Positions 8,382-19,065 of a stretch of DNA of 64,000 bases are shown piece after piece. The notes beneath the pieces are model-generated. The model searched no databases and was not told where the DNA came from. It was given only the letters and a program-made list of their open reading frames with translations. The position numbers and the translations under genes were made by a program. Every line of letters starts with the position of its first letter. Within the stretch, counting starts at the first letter, position 1. This DNA comes from Robbsia andropogonis. GTDB taxonomy: Bacteria; Pseudomonadota; Gammaproteobacteria; Burkholderiales; Burkholderiaceae. Location: assembly GCF_000970345.1 (NCBI RefSeq), contig NZ_LAQU01000006.1:207236-271235 (forward strand), read 5' to 3'.

Positions 8382-9479
8382 CTACTGCCCGGTATGCAAG
8401 GCCGTCAGACATGCGACCTTTGCCTTCGCGGCAAGATACTCCGGCTGCCGTAACAGCTTGCTCCAGATCACCGGCTTGCCGCGCGCCTGCAAACGCTTGA
8501 TACGACGCATCGACGCGCGGGTCGCACTGCGATGCAGGTTGTTGAGCACCAGGTCCGCCCGTTCAGGGTCATTGCAGACGAGCACCATATCGCATCCCGC
8601 ATCGAGCGCCATCTGTGCGCCGCGCACGACATCACCCGCCACACGCGCGCCTTCCATTGACAAGTCGTCGCTGAAGACCGCGCCATGGAAACCCATTTCC
8701 CGACGTAATATCCGCTGCAACCAGATCCGCGAAAAACAGGCCGGCAACGACGGGTCGACCTGCGGATACAACACATGCGCGGCCATCACGGCATAGAGCG
8801 TTGCACCGGAACGCAGATAGGGGAGCAGGTCCGCGGTCATGATTTCCGCCAGCGGGCGATCGTCGATTGCGGCGTGCAGATGCGTATCCGCCGCGACGAA
8901 GCCATGACCGGGGAAATGTTTGCCGCAGTTCGCCATGCCTGCCAGGGACAGCCCGTGAGTCAGTGCACGCGACAGCAGCGTGACGACACGCGGATCATGA
9001 TGGAACGCGCGATCACCGATAACCTTCGACGCGCCATAATGCAGATCCAGCACCGGCGTGAAACTGAGATCGATGCCGCTTGCGCGTAACTCGCTGCCGA
9101 GAACGAAGCCCACGGATGTAGCGTCCTCGATGGCGCCCAGCACATCCTCGTCCCACCGGGCTCCAAGTCGAGCCATCGATGGCAGCGGCGTGAAGCCTTC
9201 GGTCTTGAAGCGCTGTACGCGCCCCCCCTCCTGATCGACGGCAATCAGGATGTCCGGACGGAGTGACCGGATCTGGTGCGTCAACAAGCTCAGTTGCGCG
9301 CGATTCTGGTAGTTGCGTGCGAACAGAATCACGCCACCCGTCAACGGATGTGCAATGCGCCGCGCGTCGTGTTCGTCCAGAACCAGGCCGGGGACATCGA
9401 TCATCACCGGGCCGGGACCGCGGCGTGTCAGGTCCAGGGGGCTACGTTCAATCCAACTGCCAGTACGTTGTTCGGTCAT
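8382..9479 (-). CDS. nagZ: Beta-N-acetylhexosaminidase
   Basis: Cytoplasmic GH3 enzyme that removes GlcNAc from GlcNAc-anhydroMurNAc peptides during peptidoglycan recycling and so shapes AmpC-inducing muropeptide pools. The 365-residue product has the NagZ motif GKHFPGHG followed by AADTHLH, which contributes the His/Asp catalytic dyad, and the substrate-site stretch [12 protein letters not shown]. It begins at MTEQ, with the start codon overlapping the acpS stop by 4 bases, so the two are translationally coupled. Confidence 0.95.
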   Translation of the reverse strand: MTEQRTGSWIERSPLDLTRRGPGPVMIDVPGLVLDEHDARRIAHPLTGGVILFARNYQNRAQLSLLTHQIRSLRPDILIAVDQEGGRVQRFKTEGFTPLPSMARLGARWDEDVLGAIEDATSVGFVLGSELRASGIDLSFTPVLDLHYGASKVIGDRAFHHDPRVVTLLSRALTHGLSLAGMANCGKHFPGHGFVAADTHLHAAIDDRPLAEIMTADLLPYLRSGATLYAVMAAHVLYPQVDPSLPACFSRIWLQRILRREMGFHGAVFSDDLSMEGARVAGDVVRGAQMALDAGCDMVLVCNDPERADLVLNNLHRSATRASMRRIKRLQARGKPVIWSKLLRQPEYLAAKAKVACLTALHTGQ

Positions 9480-9892
9480 CGGTGTGTCGTCTGCTCCTTG
9501 TCTCGTTGTTCTGCAATCACATACGCGATCGCATAATCGCGTTCGTCGCTAAGCGTCACGTGGAACGTCAGTCCGCGAGCGTCGACCCATTCGCTCAACG
9601 CGCCGCTCGTCTGTACGATCGGCGCGCCACCCGGACGGTTGAGGGTCTGCATCGCGCGCCAGGTCATCGGCATATGGATCCCCAGGCCGATGGCCTTCGA
9701 AAAAGCCTCTTTCGCCGCGAAACGCGTGGAAAGAAACGCCAGGCCCCGCGCGGCGGATCGTGCCCGGCGTGCTTCGTAGATCGCGATCTCCTGCGGACCC
9801 AGCACTTTCTCGACGAAGCGCCCGCCCGTGCGTTCCATCGTGGCGGCCACGCGGCGAATATCGATAATGTCGCTGCCGATCCCAAAAATCAT
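9476..9892 (-). CDS. acpS: Holo-[acyl-carrier-protein] synthase
   Basis: Transfers phosphopantetheine from CoA to apo-ACP, making the carrier used by the fab genes in this window. The 138-residue product starts [15 protein letters not shown], the canonical AcpS N-terminus with the Mg-binding Asp, and contains [13 protein letters not shown]. The upstream in-frame codons are not family-like, so the ATG at 9892 is preferred. The pdxJ-acpS-nagZ order is typical of betaproteobacteria. Confidence 0.96.
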   Translation of the reverse strand: MIFGIGSDIIDIRRVAATMERTGGRFVEKVLGPQEIAIYEARRARSAARGLAFLSTRFAAKEAFSKAIGLGIHMPMTWRAMQTLNRPGGAPIVQTSGALSEWVDARGLTFHVTLSDERDYAIAYVIAEQRDKEQTTHR

Positions 9893-10016
9893 TGGCCCTC
9901 CTTCGTGCGTTGTCGCCGATGCCGGACACACGTAGGTATCGAGGATACTATCATCGTCGCGCGGCGCGCCCTGGCGCCACCCGCATATCCGGCCAGCACG
10001 GCGCTGGCGCGCCGGA

Positions 10017-10796
10017 TTACCTTCCGATGCCTTGCGCGCCGAAACGCGCCGACACCATGATCGCCTTCATTTCGCGCACCGCGTTTTCCCAACCCGCGAA
10101 GACCGCATGCGCGACGATCGCATGGCCGATGTTCAGCTCCGTGATGCCCTGCAGCGCGGCAACCGGCTGCACATTCTGATAATGCAAGCCATGGCCGGCA
10201 TTGACGATCAGACCTAATGAGACGCCCAGGTCCACCCCTTCGGCAACGCGTGCCAATTCAACCTGTTGTGCGGCGCCTTCCGTTTCGGCATAGCGGCCGG
10301 TATGCAATTCGATCAGCGGTGCCCCCACCTGCCGGGCAGCGCGGATCTGCGCAGGGTCCGCATCGATGAATAAGGACACGCGAATGCCGGCACGCGCCAG
10401 CGTGGCGCAGGCCTTCTGTACCGCGTCGAAGTGCGCGACGACATCCAGCCCCCCTTCCGTGGTCACTTCCTCGCGCTTTTCGGGCACGAGGCAGACGTCC
10501 TGCGGGGCGATCTCGCAGGCGATATCGATCATCTCGGAAGTCACCGCGCATTCCAGATTCATCCGCGTGCGCAACGCTGGCCGGATCGCGCGGACGTCCG
10601 CGTCACGAATGTGGCGCCGGTCTTCACGCAGATGCAATGTGATGGCATCGGCCCCCGCTTCCTCGGCACGCAGCGCAGCGGCGATCGGATCGGGATAGGT
10701 CGTGCCGCGCGCGTTGCGCAGCGTGGCGACGTGGTCGATATTCACGCCCAGTCCGATAAAGGCCGGCGCCGCGCCGAATGCCGCGAGGGGATTCAT
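10017..10796 (-). CDS. pdxJ: Pyridoxine 5'-phosphate synthase
   Basis: Condenses 1-deoxy-D-xylulose-5-phosphate with 3-amino-2-oxopropyl phosphate in the DXP-dependent pathway to vitamin B6. The 259-residue TIM barrel shows [16 protein letters not shown] near the N-terminus, HLREDRRHI, and the C-terminal [12 protein letters not shown] and [14 protein letters not shown] segments that carry conserved catalytic and phosphate-binding residues. The N-terminal 15 residues before GVNIDH are slightly long. The gene lies between recO and acpS in the same direction. Confidence 0.96.
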   Translation of the reverse strand: MNPLAAFGAAPAFIGLGVNIDHVATLRNARGTTYPDPIAAALRAEEAGADAITLHLREDRRHIRDADVRAIRPALRTRMNLECAVTSEMIDIACEIAPQDVCLVPEKREEVTTEGGLDVVAHFDAVQKACATLARAGIRVSLFIDADPAQIRAARQVGAPLIELHTGRYAETEGAAQQVELARVAEGVDLGVSLGLIVNAGHGLHYQNVQPVAALQGITELNIGHAIVAHAVFAGWENAVREMKAIMVSARFGAQGIGR

Positions 10797-10815
10797 AAAA
10801 CAAGCCTCCAGCCCG

Positions 10816-11562
10816 TTAGAGCTTTTGCAGGTCGATCAGGATCTGGCGCGTGTTCAAAGGCACGCCTCCCAGATGGTAGTGCAACAGAAAACGCATCAAG
10901 GTCTTGCTCTGCGCAATCGTTCGCGGCGCCGAATAGTCGTCGGCATCCATATCCAGCAGCGTGCGGCCATCCACGCGCGGCCACTCCGGCGGATCGCTGT
11001 CGCGTGCAATGCGGGCACCCCTCTCCGGATCGAACACATAGGCACCGGCCGCGTCCGGCGGTGCGGCGCGCTCGCCCATGCTGCCGGGATTGAAGGTGAC
11101 CGCGTAACCGGTCTCGCGCAACAGCATCCGTTCGAAGGACCGCAATACGAGCGCGGCCGGCTCGTCATGCGCCAGCCGCGCCAGCGTCACCGCGTAGTGG
11201 TGAAACAAAGCCGGATGCGGGTCCTCGCGCGCGCAGAAGCGCACAATCAACTCGTTGACGTAGAAGCCGCAGACCAACGCGTCGCCGGCCAACGGCAGCA
11301 TGCCGCCCACCCATTCGGCGCCGGTCAACGTACGGACTTCGCCGCGCCCGCTCCATCGCAGCGACAACGGCTGAAACGTCTGCAGAACGCCGCGCAAGGC
11401 CGAATGCGGCCGCTTCGCACCCTTCGCGACCAGGGCCACACGACCGTGGTCACGTGTCAGCACGTCGATGATCAGACTGGTTTCCCGATAAGGGTAGCTA
11501 TGCAGGACAAAGCCCGGTTGGTCGGCAACCTTACGTTGCGGCTCCGCGGACACAGGCGGCAT
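10816..11562 (-). CDS. recO: DNA repair protein RecO
   Basis: Loads RecA onto SSB-coated single-stranded DNA with RecR and anneals strands in RecF-pathway gap repair. The 248-residue product has the N-terminal OB-fold signature [34 protein letters not shown] followed by a helical domain. Its ATG overlaps the era TGA by one base (TGATG), so the two are translationally coupled. The length matches the family. Confidence 0.94.
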   Translation of the reverse strand: MPPVSAEPQRKVADQPGFVLHSYPYRETSLIIDVLTRDHGRVALVAKGAKRPHSALRGVLQTFQPLSLRWSGRGEVRTLTGAEWVGGMLPLAGDALVCGFYVNELIVRFCAREDPHPALFHHYAVTLARLAHDEPAALVLRSFERMLLRETGYAVTFNPGSMGERAAPPDAAGAYVFDPERGARIARDSDPPEWPRVDGRTLLDMDADDYSAPRTIAQSKTLMRFLLHYHLGGVPLNTRQILIDLQKL

Positions 11563-12722
11563 CAGTCATATCCGTATGCGCGCAAACCGGCTTCGTTGTC
11601 GGCCCAGTTTGACTTGACCTTGACCCAGACCTCCAGGTACACCGGGCCATCGAACAGCTTTTCCATGTCCAGACGGGCGTCGGTGCTGATCTGCTTCAGC
11701 TTCGCGCCCTTCTGCCCGATGATCATCGGCTTGTGCGTGTCGCGCGCGATCAGAATCGTCACGAAGATCCGGCGCAGACGCCCTTCGGTCTCGAACTTGT
11801 CGATGACGACCGTGCTCGTATAAGGGATTTCATCACCGGTCCAACGGAACACTTTCTCGCGAACAATCTCGGCCGCCATGAAGCGCTCGCTGCGGTCAGT
11901 GAAGGCTTCCTGGTCATAGATCGGCTCGCCTTCCGGCAGGTGCGCGCGGAGCACGCCCAGCAGCCGCTTGATATCGTCCCGGTCTTTTGCCGACATCGGC
12001 ACCACTTCGGTGAAGTCGCGCAGCGGCTGGATCTCGGCCAGGAACGGCAACAATTGTTGCTTGTCCTTTACCCGGTCGATCTTGTTCGTGACCAGCACGA
12101 CCTTGACGCCGGGCGGAATCAAGTCCAGCACTTGCTTGTCCTCGGGCTGGAAGCGCCCGGCCTCCACCACCAGCAAAATCACGTCCACGGTGGCGAGCGT
12201 CGATGTCACCGTCCGGTTCAATGTGCGGTTCAGCGCATTGCTGTGACGCGTCTGGAAACCCGGCGTATCGATAAAGATGTACTGCGCGTCATTCAACGTC
12301 TGGATACCGGTGATCCGATGGCGCGTCGTTTGCGCCTTGCGCGACGTGATGCTGACCTTCTGGCCCACCATCGCGTTCATCAGCGTGGACTTGCCGACGT
12401 TCGGGCGACCGATGATCGCCACGGTGCCGCAACGGAAACCGGCCACGGCCTCTTTCGGTGCTTGCGACCAATCGAATGCCGGCAGACCGTCGGCATCGTC
12501 GTCTTCATCACCCTCGTCGGCGTCTTCGTGCACGTCCTTGCCATCATCGGCGTGCCGGCTGGCCGCGACATGGCCGGCCTCACCGTCCCCGGCCTGATGG
12601 TCGTGACCGGTGGTTTCGCCTCGTGCAACCCGGCGAGCGGACGCGTCCTCGGTGCCGGATTGCGGGGCGTTGCCTTGCTTGACACCGTCGGCGTCGGGAA
12701 GATCGGAAGGGCTGGCGGTCAT
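11562..12722 (-). CDS. era: GTPase Era with acidic N-terminal extension
   Basis: Essential GTPase that assists 16S rRNA 3'-end maturation and 30S assembly. The G domain shows GRPNVGKST (P-loop), TTRHRI, DTPGF, NKID and the SAKD loop; the C-terminal KH domain includes IVREKVF and [10 protein letters not shown]. The protein is 386 residues, about 90 longer than typical Era because of an Asp/His/Gly-rich segment before the G domain. The start at MTASPSDL is supported by GAGGAACG upstream; a start without the extension would have no visible ribosome site. It lies between rnc and recO, the conserved order. Confidence 0.96.
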   Translation of the reverse strand: MTASPSDLPDADGVKQGNAPQSGTEDASARRVARGETTGHDHQAGDGEAGHVAASRHADDGKDVHEDADEGDEDDDADGLPAFDWSQAPKEAVAGFRCGTVAIIGRPNVGKSTLMNAMVGQKVSITSRKAQTTRHRITGIQTLNDAQYIFIDTPGFQTRHSNALNRTLNRTVTSTLATVDVILLVVEAGRFQPEDKQVLDLIPPGVKVVLVTNKIDRVKDKQQLLPFLAEIQPLRDFTEVVPMSAKDRDDIKRLLGVLRAHLPEGEPIYDQEAFTDRSERFMAAEIVREKVFRWTGDEIPYTSTVVIDKFETEGRLRRIFVTILIARDTHKPMIIGQKGAKLKQISTDARLDMEKLFDGPVYLEVWVKVKSNWADNEAGLRAYGYD

Positions 12723-12783
12723 GGCGACGTTCCTCGCGGATACGGTTATTGTGGTCACATTTCGAAAATTACTGCGGTTCAGC

Positions 12784-13773
12784 CTATTTTGCGGCAGGAC
12801 CGGCACGGCGCACAGGCCGCTTGCCCCCGGTCGGTCGGTCGGCACGTCCGGCAGTCTCACCGGTACGCTCGACCGTCAGGGCCTCGTCGGCAGCAGCGCC
12901 TGGACGGTCCGCGTTACCCGATGAAGACCCGCTTGCGGGCGCTCGAAGGACACGTAATGTCTTGTGCGACGGTTTGATCTGCTTGCCGTCGGCAGCCGGT
13001 GCACCCGCTTTCGCCGGACGGCCTTGACCGCGCGCGGAGTCCTTGCGTACCGCCGCCGCTTTCGCTCCTTTTGCTCCCTCGGCCGGCATCAGCGCAAGTG
13101 CCGCTTTCGCGGCAGCCATTTCGGCCGCGCGACGGCTTGTACCATGCCCATGCGCCGCGATCCCCAGCGGTTCGACCGTGCAAGCCACCTCGAACTCCTG
13201 ATTATGCGCCGCCCCGATGGTGGCCACCACCGTATACACCGGTAACGCCATCTGCCGCCCCTGCAGGCGTTCCTGCAATAGCGTCTTCGCGTCCTTGTTG
13301 GCGTCCTTGCCCAGCATGTCCGGATCGAGCGCCGCAAACACGGGGTCGTAGGCGCGCGCGATCGCGTTGAACGCCGCCACGAAGCCTCCGTCGAGGTAGA
13401 TGGCGCCAAACAACGCTTCCACCGCATCCGCCAGGATCGATGGTCGTTGCTTGCCGCCGCTTTTCAACTCGCCTTCGCCGAGCGCCAGCGCACCCGATAC
13501 GTCCAGCCGTTGCGCGATGCCATGCAGCGTTTCCTGCCGCACCAGATTGGCGCGCACCCGTGACAGTTCGCCTTCGTCCAACTCCGGGAATCGCTGGTAC
13601 AGCAAGGTGGCAACCACGCAATTCAGCACCGAATCCCCGAGAAATTCGAGCCGCTCGTTATGGGTCGCACTATAGCTGCGATGCGTCAACGCCTGGCGCA
13701 GCAACGCCGGCTGTTCGAACACATGCGCAAGCCGCTGCGCCATCGCGTCCAGCGGCGACGATGCCCGAATCAT
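12784..13773 (-). CDS. rnc: Ribonuclease III with C-terminal extension
   Basis: Cleaves double-stranded RNA in rRNA processing and mRNA turnover. The 329-residue product has the catalytic signature [13 protein letters not shown], a second acidic cluster [17 protein letters not shown] and a C-terminal dsRNA-binding domain ending in [13 protein letters not shown]. About 100 extra residues rich in Ala, Lys, Arg and Gly follow the dsRNA-binding domain. The start at MIRASSPLD was chosen because GGGAGA lies 8 bases upstream. Upstream neighbour is lepB; downstream is era. Confidence 0.95.
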   Translation of the reverse strand: MIRASSPLDAMAQRLAHVFEQPALLRQALTHRSYSATHNERLEFLGDSVLNCVVATLLYQRFPELDEGELSRVRANLVRQETLHGIAQRLDVSGALALGEGELKSGGKQRPSILADAVEALFGAIYLDGGFVAAFNAIARAYDPVFAALDPDMLGKDANKDAKTLLQERLQGRQMALPVYTVVATIGAAHNQEFEVACTVEPLGIAAHGHGTSRRAAEMAAAKAALALMPAEGAKGAKAAAVRKDSARGQGRPAKAGAPAADGKQIKPSHKTLRVLRAPASGSSSGNADRPGAAADEALTVERTGETAGRADRPTGGKRPVRRAGPAAK

Positions 13774-13828
13774 CGCGCGTCTCCCGCAGCCGGGCAACCG
13801 CCCCACCGCATCTCATCCACCTGATCCA

Positions 13829-14728
13829 TCAATGAAACGGACCAATCCGCTTCAAGTCCGAAAAATTCATCCAGACAAAGAACGCCTTGCCCACGATGTT
13901 GCGTTCCGGCACGAAGCCCCAGTAACGACTGTCCGCGCTGTCGTCGCGGTTATCGCCCATCATGAAGTAATGCCCGGCCGGCACCTTGCAGGTCACGCCG
14001 GCGCTGTCGTACTGGCAGTTCTGCTTGAACGGGAAGTCATCGGCGCCCAGGATATAAGGCGGGATCTGCGGCGAATTGAGGATCGCGTTCTTCTGGCCAT
14101 CGATCGTTTCCTCGAATTGCTTCGAGTAAGAGACGCGGTCGGAATCGAAGTAATCCGGCAAGGCGGTCTGCACGATGGGCTGGCCGTTGATCTTCAGACG
14201 CTTGTTCTCGTACGACACGATATCGCCCGGCACGCCGATCACGCGCTTGATGTAGTCGATCGAGGGATCTTTCGGATAGCGGAAGACCACGACATCACCG
14301 CGCTTCGGTTCCCCTAACGGTACGATCTTCTTGTCGAATACCGGGAGCCGCAGACCATAGTCGAACTTGTTGACGAGGATGAAATCGCCCACCAGCAGCG
14401 TCGGGATCATGGAGCCCGACGGAATCTTGAAAGGCTCGACGATAAACGAGCGAACCACGAAGACAGCCAGAATCACCGGGAAAAAGCTTGCCGAATATTC
14501 GAGCCACCAGGGCTGTCGCAACTTTTCGTCATGGCGACGCGCGCGCTCCGCCGGTGCGTCCGACAAGGACAAGGCACCCGCCGGACCCGCAGCGGCCTGC
14601 TGGCGGTCGAACTCGACCACCGCCGCATCGGCCCGTCGACGACGTGACGGCTGAAACACGACCTTGTCCGCGATCCATGCCAAACCGGTAAGCACGACCA
14701 ACAACAGCAAAATCAACTCGAAATTCAT
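13829..14728 (-). CDS. lepB: Signal peptidase I
   Basis: Inner-membrane serine/lysine protease that cleaves Sec and Tat signal peptides. The 299-residue product has two N-terminal membrane segments (about 3-22 and 80-97), the catalytic Ser106 in PSGSMIPT and general-base Lys161 in YIKRVIGVPGD, plus the late GDNRDDSADSRYWG box. Length and topology match proteobacterial LepB. It follows lepA by 12 bases. Confidence 0.97.
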   Translation of the reverse strand: MNFELILLLLVVLTGLAWIADKVVFQPSRRRRADAAVVEFDRQQAAAGPAGALSLSDAPAERARRHDEKLRQPWWLEYSASFFPVILAVFVVRSFIVEPFKIPSGSMIPTLLVGDFILVNKFDYGLRLPVFDKKIVPLGEPKRGDVVVFRYPKDPSIDYIKRVIGVPGDIVSYENKRLKINGQPIVQTALPDYFDSDRVSYSKQFEETIDGQKNAILNSPQIPPYILGADDFPFKQNCQYDSAGVTCKVPAGHYFMMGDNRDDSADSRYWGFVPERNIVGKAFFVWMNFSDLKRIGPFH

Positions 14729-14740
14729 GCGGCGTTTCCG

Positions 14741-16534
14741 TTATTTGTCTTCCACCTGCAGGATGGCAAGGAACGCCTCCTGCGGAATTTCAACGCTACC
14801 CACCTGCTTCATCCGCCTCTTGCCGGCTTTCTGCTTCTCCAGCAACTTCTTCTTTCGCGAGATGTCGCCACCATAGCACTTGGCCAGGACGTTCTTGCGC
14901 AGGGCCTTGATATTTTCCCGGGCCACGATGTTCGGTCCGATCGCCGCCTGTAACGCCACGTCGTACATCTGGCGCGGAATGATCTCACGCATCTTGGCGG
15001 CCACTTCGCGACCGCGATACTGCGATTGCGAGCGATGCACAATGACTGACAACGCATCAACACGTTCGCCGTTGACCAGCATGTCGACTTTCACGACGTC
15101 CGAGGCACGATACTCCTTGAATTCGTAGTCCATCGACGCATAGCCGCGCGACACGGACTTCAACCGATCGAAGAAATTCGACACCACCTCGGCCATCGGC
15201 ATTTCGTAGGTCAGCTGGACCTGCTTGCCGCGATAATCCATATTGATCTGCATGCCGCGCTTGCCGGTACATAGCGTGATTACCGCGCCGACGTACTCCT
15301 GCGGCAGATACAGATTCAACGTGACGATCGGTTCACGAATTTCCTCGATAAACGTCGGATCCGGCATTTTCGAAGGATTCTCGACGATGATCGTTTCACC
15401 ATCGCGCTTCGAGACTTCGTAGACCACCGTGGGTGCCGTGGTGATCAAGTCCATGTCGAACTCGCGCTCGAGCCGCTCCTGAACGATTTCCATATGCAGC
15501 AGCCCCAGGAAGCCGCAACGGAAACCAAATCCTAGCGCCTGCGAGACTTCCGGTTCGAACTGCAGCGCCGCATCGTTCAGTTTCAGCTTGGTCAGCGACT
15601 CGCGCAATGCATCGTACTGGTTCGATTCCACTGGATACAGGCCGGCGAACACCTGCGGCTTGACTTCCTTGAAACCCGGCAGCGGGGCCGCCGCGCGGCG
15701 GTTGGCCAGCGTGATCGTATCGCCGACCTTGGCAACCGCCAGTTCCTTGATACCGGCGATGATGAAACCCACTTGCCCGGCCGACAGCGATTCGAGCGGC
15801 CGCGACTTCGGTGCGAAGACACCGACCGATTCCACCGGGTACTGCGCCCCGTTGGCCATCAACTCGATGCGGTCCTTCGCCCGCAAGGTGCCATTCTTGA
15901 TGCGGACCAGCATCACGACGCCAACATAGTTGTCGAACCACGAGTCCACCAGCAACGCTTGCAATGGCGCATCCGGGTCACCCTGCGGCGGCGGCACCTT
16001 CGCGATCAGCGATTCCAGCACATCCTCCACCCCGAGGCCGGTCTTCGCGCTGCAATGGACGGCGTCCGTGGCCTCGATGCCGATGACATCCTCGATCTCA
16101 CCGATCGCGCTCTCCGGATCGGCGGCGGGCAAGTCGATCTTGTTTAGGACGGGCACGACCTCGACGCCAAGCTCGATTGCCGTGTAGCAATTCGCCACGG
16201 TCTGCGCTTCCACGCCCTGACTGGCGTCCACCACCAACAACGCGCCCTCGCAGGCGGACAGCGAACGGCTGACTTCATAGGAGAAGTCAACGTGTCCCGG
16301 CGTATCGATCAGGTTCAGGTTGTACACCTTGCCATCGCGTGCGCGATAGCTCAGCGCGGCGGTCTGGGCCTTGATCGTGATGCCTCGTTCGCGTTCGAGG
16401 TCCATCGAGTCGAGGACCTGCGCCTCCATTTCACGGTCGGACAAGCCACCGCACAGCTGGATGATACGGTCCGCGAGCGTCGACTTACCGTGGTCGATGT
16501 GCGCGATGATCGAAAAATTGCGGATATGATCCAT
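14741..16534 (-). CDS. lepA: Elongation factor 4 (LepA)
   Basis: Ribosome-associated translational GTPase, implicated in back-translocation and 30S biogenesis. The 597-residue protein shows all G motifs ([23 protein letters not shown]) and the LepA-specific C-terminal domain with [15 protein letters not shown]. Length is exactly typical. It begins the lepA-lepB-rnc-era-recO run. Confidence is high because motifs cover the whole length. Confidence 0.98.
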   Translation of the reverse strand: MDHIRNFSIIAHIDHGKSTLADRIIQLCGGLSDREMEAQVLDSMDLERERGITIKAQTAALSYRARDGKVYNLNLIDTPGHVDFSYEVSRSLSACEGALLVVDASQGVEAQTVANCYTAIELGVEVVPVLNKIDLPAADPESAIGEIEDVIGIEATDAVHCSAKTGLGVEDVLESLIAKVPPPQGDPDAPLQALLVDSWFDNYVGVVMLVRIKNGTLRAKDRIELMANGAQYPVESVGVFAPKSRPLESLSAGQVGFIIAGIKELAVAKVGDTITLANRRAAAPLPGFKEVKPQVFAGLYPVESNQYDALRESLTKLKLNDAALQFEPEVSQALGFGFRCGFLGLLHMEIVQERLEREFDMDLITTAPTVVYEVSKRDGETIIVENPSKMPDPTFIEEIREPIVTLNLYLPQEYVGAVITLCTGKRGMQINMDYRGKQVQLTYEMPMAEVVSNFFDRLKSVSRGYASMDYEFKEYRASDVVKVDMLVNGERVDALSVIVHRSQSQYRGREVAAKMREIIPRQMYDVALQAAIGPNIVARENIKALRKNVLAKCYGGDISRKKKLLEKQKAGKRRMKQVGSVEIPQEAFLAILQVEDK

Positions 16535-16883
16535 TCGGACGGGTCAAAAAGAAAGGCGTTCCGGCACGCGGCGGCCCGATTGCAAGCGCGTGGTAAGCAC
16601 ATCGCAATCCGTCCGCAAGCGCGCTGAAATCGGGTCGGCCGGGCGAACATGGCTGATACGCGTCAAACTGGGCGTCACAAACAGGGCATCGCACGCCGCG
16701 CTTACAAACACATCGCGGGGAGCGAGCGGGCGACCGAGCGCGGTGGGCCGCCGAGCGGTCCCGGACACGCTACCGCATACCACAGCCGGGCGCGCGTGCG
16801 CTGGAAGGAATCCCGGCATTCTAGCCCAATTCCCCCCCACCGGCGAGGGCGGCGAGCGCCGCCATGCGACAAACGCCCTGGCA
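16535..16883. other. lepA-mucD intergenic region
   Basis: 349 GC-rich bases. Some related genomes carry a glutaredoxin-family gene at this site, but I find no CxxC protein or other credible reading frame here. The lepA promoter is probably inside, though I cannot place it. Confidence 0.45.
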
Positions 16884-18935
16884 TCAGCGACGGGGCGCGC
16901 GCGGCACAACCGGGACGAAGGTGGCCAAGTCCGCGCGTTGCACCAGCAGCGCCACCGGGCGATCCCCCGATTGCCGCAGCGCCAGCGCATCGAACTGCTG
17001 CTGGTCCGTGATATCGGTGTCGCCCACGCGCAGCACGATGTCGCCCTTCATGATGCCAGCCGCAAGCGATGGCCCTTCACTCGACAACACCTGCACGCCG
17101 TTGTGCGAACCGATCGTACGTGCCTGGGCATCGGTGAGATCGGCAACGCGCAGGCCAAGCGGATTTGACGTCAGGGAGCGGGACTGCGAGGCGTCCGGCC
17201 GGGTTGCAGCGCCCTCGGCCACGGTCGCGTTTTCCTGTTGCGCCACCGTCACAGTCAGGGTTCGCGTACGGCCCTTGCGCCAGACGGTCAGCGGTGCATC
17301 GGTGCCCGGCGTGGCCGCGCCTACCATGCGCGGCAGCTCACCGTACTGGTCGATGGCCCGTCCGTCGTAATTGAGAATGATGTCGCCCGGCAGCAGGCCG
17401 CCCTTACGCGCCGGACTATCTGGCACCGTGCCGGTTACCAGCGCCCCTTCGGCACGCGGCAGACCCAGCGCCTCGGCGACATCGGACGTCACCGGACCGA
17501 TCATCACACCAATGCGCCCGCGGGTCACCACGCCACTTTTCTCGAGCTGGTTCGCCACGCGCATCGCTTCATCGATCGGAATCGAGAACGAGATGCCCAT
17601 GAAGCCACCGCTATTGCTGTAAATCTGCGAGTTGATACCAATGACATTGCCTTGCAAATCGATCAACGGGCCACCGGAGTTGCCGGGATTCACGGCCACG
17701 TCGGTCTGGATGAATGGCAGGTATTCCCCCGTGTAACGGCTTTTCGCGCTGACAATACCGGCGGTGACGGTGTTCTCCAGTCCGAAAGGTGAACCGATCG
17801 CCAGCACCCATTCCCCGACGCGCACCTGCGATGAATCGCCGATCGCCACGGTCGGCAAGTTCTTTGCATCGATCTTGACCACTGCAACGTCCGTCAATTT
17901 GTCCACGCCGATCAGTCGCGCCTTGTACTGGCGTCGATCGGTCAACGCCACATAAATCGCGTCGGCGCCCTGGACAACGTGCGCATTGGTCATCACATAG
18001 CCGTCGGCGGACAGGATAAAGCCCGAGCCCACCCCATTATCGCGCTCGACTTCGGACGGCGCGTTGTCGCCCGGCGCAGCGCCCTGCCCGCCATTGTTGC
18101 CGAACATGCCCGGCGGCAGAGGAATACCGAAGAAGCGTTTGAAGAATTCCGACATGTCATCCGACGGACTCGTGCGGGCGGCGCTATCGCCGCCGTCGCC
18201 ACTTGATCCGTCATCGGCACTCCCGCGACGAGAGCGGCGAGCGGTCGTATTGACCGGAACGCGTTGGGTCGTGCGGATATTGACGACTGCCGGACCAACG
18301 CGGTCGACGAGCGATGCGAAATCCGGCAGCAACAGCATCGGAGGCGCACCAGGAATCACGTTCGGCACCAGTCGTGCGCCCGCAATGCCCGGCACGGCAA
18401 CGGCTCCGGGGATCGTTGGGGATACGGCACCGCTGGGCGCGACCTGGACCGACGGCACAGGCTGCTGCCCGGCCTGCGATGCCGCCAGCGGGGGCACCAC
18501 GGTACTGAATGGCGACAAGGCCGGCGGCGGCGCCACGAAAGGCCGCACCAGCACCGTCCCCTGGGGCACGCCGGTGCCACCAGCGGCGGGCACACCGGGA
18601 CGCACGGCAATTGCGCCGGAAGCCGACGCGCTTGGCGCGGCCGCACGCACCGCCCCTCGCCCGGTACGTGACGCTGCCGCGTCGGGCACGACTGCCGTAC
18701 CACTGTCCGATGCCTGTCGTTTTCGGGGCGTCGCTCCCGATGCATCAGGGGACCGGGACGTGCCTGGCGCCGGGCTCATTCCCGATTGCGTCTCCGGCGC
18801 GGCAAACACCCCCTGTGACAGCAACGAGGACAGCCCCAGCAGACACGCGCACAGACAGGACGCGAGCCTCCGGGACAGCAACGCATGCGGTGGTCTCGGG
18901 CGGTGCCCAAGGGCGATAGAAGACGTACAGCTCAT
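16884..18935 (-). CDS. mucD: Periplasmic serine endoprotease, DegP/MucD family
   Basis: Degrades misfolded envelope proteins and tempers the sigma-E response. Trypsin-like catalytic residues are visible: His in NAHVV, Asp in TDVAVVKID and Ser in GNSGGP, followed by two PDZ domains near residues 465-555 and 595-680. The N-terminus has a signal peptide (hydrophobic core CLCACLLGLSSLL) and then about 130 residues rich in Pro, Ala and Ser before the protease, making 683 residues against roughly 470-500 usually. The start at 18935 fits the signal peptide; an alternative ATG at 19064, one base after the rseB stop, would add 43 residues before it. Confidence 0.9.
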   Translation of the reverse strand: MSCTSSIALGHRPRPPHALLSRRLASCLCACLLGLSSLLSQGVFAAPETQSGMSPAPGTSRSPDASGATPRKRQASDSGTAVVPDAAASRTGRGAVRAAAPSASASGAIAVRPGVPAAGGTGVPQGTVLVRPFVAPPPALSPFSTVVPPLAASQAGQQPVPSVQVAPSGAVSPTIPGAVAVPGIAGARLVPNVIPGAPPMLLLPDFASLVDRVGPAVVNIRTTQRVPVNTTARRSRRGSADDGSSGDGGDSAARTSPSDDMSEFFKRFFGIPLPPGMFGNNGGQGAAPGDNAPSEVERDNGVGSGFILSADGYVMTNAHVVQGADAIYVALTDRRQYKARLIGVDKLTDVAVVKIDAKNLPTVAIGDSSQVRVGEWVLAIGSPFGLENTVTAGIVSAKSRYTGEYLPFIQTDVAVNPGNSGGPLIDLQGNVIGINSQIYSNSGGFMGISFSIPIDEAMRVANQLEKSGVVTRGRIGVMIGPVTSDVAEALGLPRAEGALVTGTVPDSPARKGGLLPGDIILNYDGRAIDQYGELPRMVGAATPGTDAPLTVWRKGRTRTLTVTVAQQENATVAEGAATRPDASQSRSLTSNPLGLRVADLTDAQARTIGSHNGVQVLSSEGPSLAAGIMKGDIVLRVGDTDITDQQQFDALALRQSGDRPVALLVQRADLATFVPVVPRAPRR

Positions 18936-19065
18936 CGGCGAGTCGTGAACGGCGAGGGAACGGGCGGCTGACGGGATGCAACAAGCAATGCCGGAACCGG
19001 GGGCCTGCAGGGCGACGTGAATCGGGCGCGCGCAGTCCTGATGACCGCGCAAACGTCGCAGCATA

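Noticed and set aside
11733..12977. A 414-codon plus-strand frame opposite era
   Set aside because: It is antisense to a clearly conserved GTPase and its translation is His/Arg/Gly-rich with no recognisable domain; long opposite-strand frames are common in high-GC coding DNA.
16535..16883. Expected glutaredoxin gene between lepA and mucD
   Set aside because: Some relatives have one here, but no CxxC protein or other plausible frame is present in this window.
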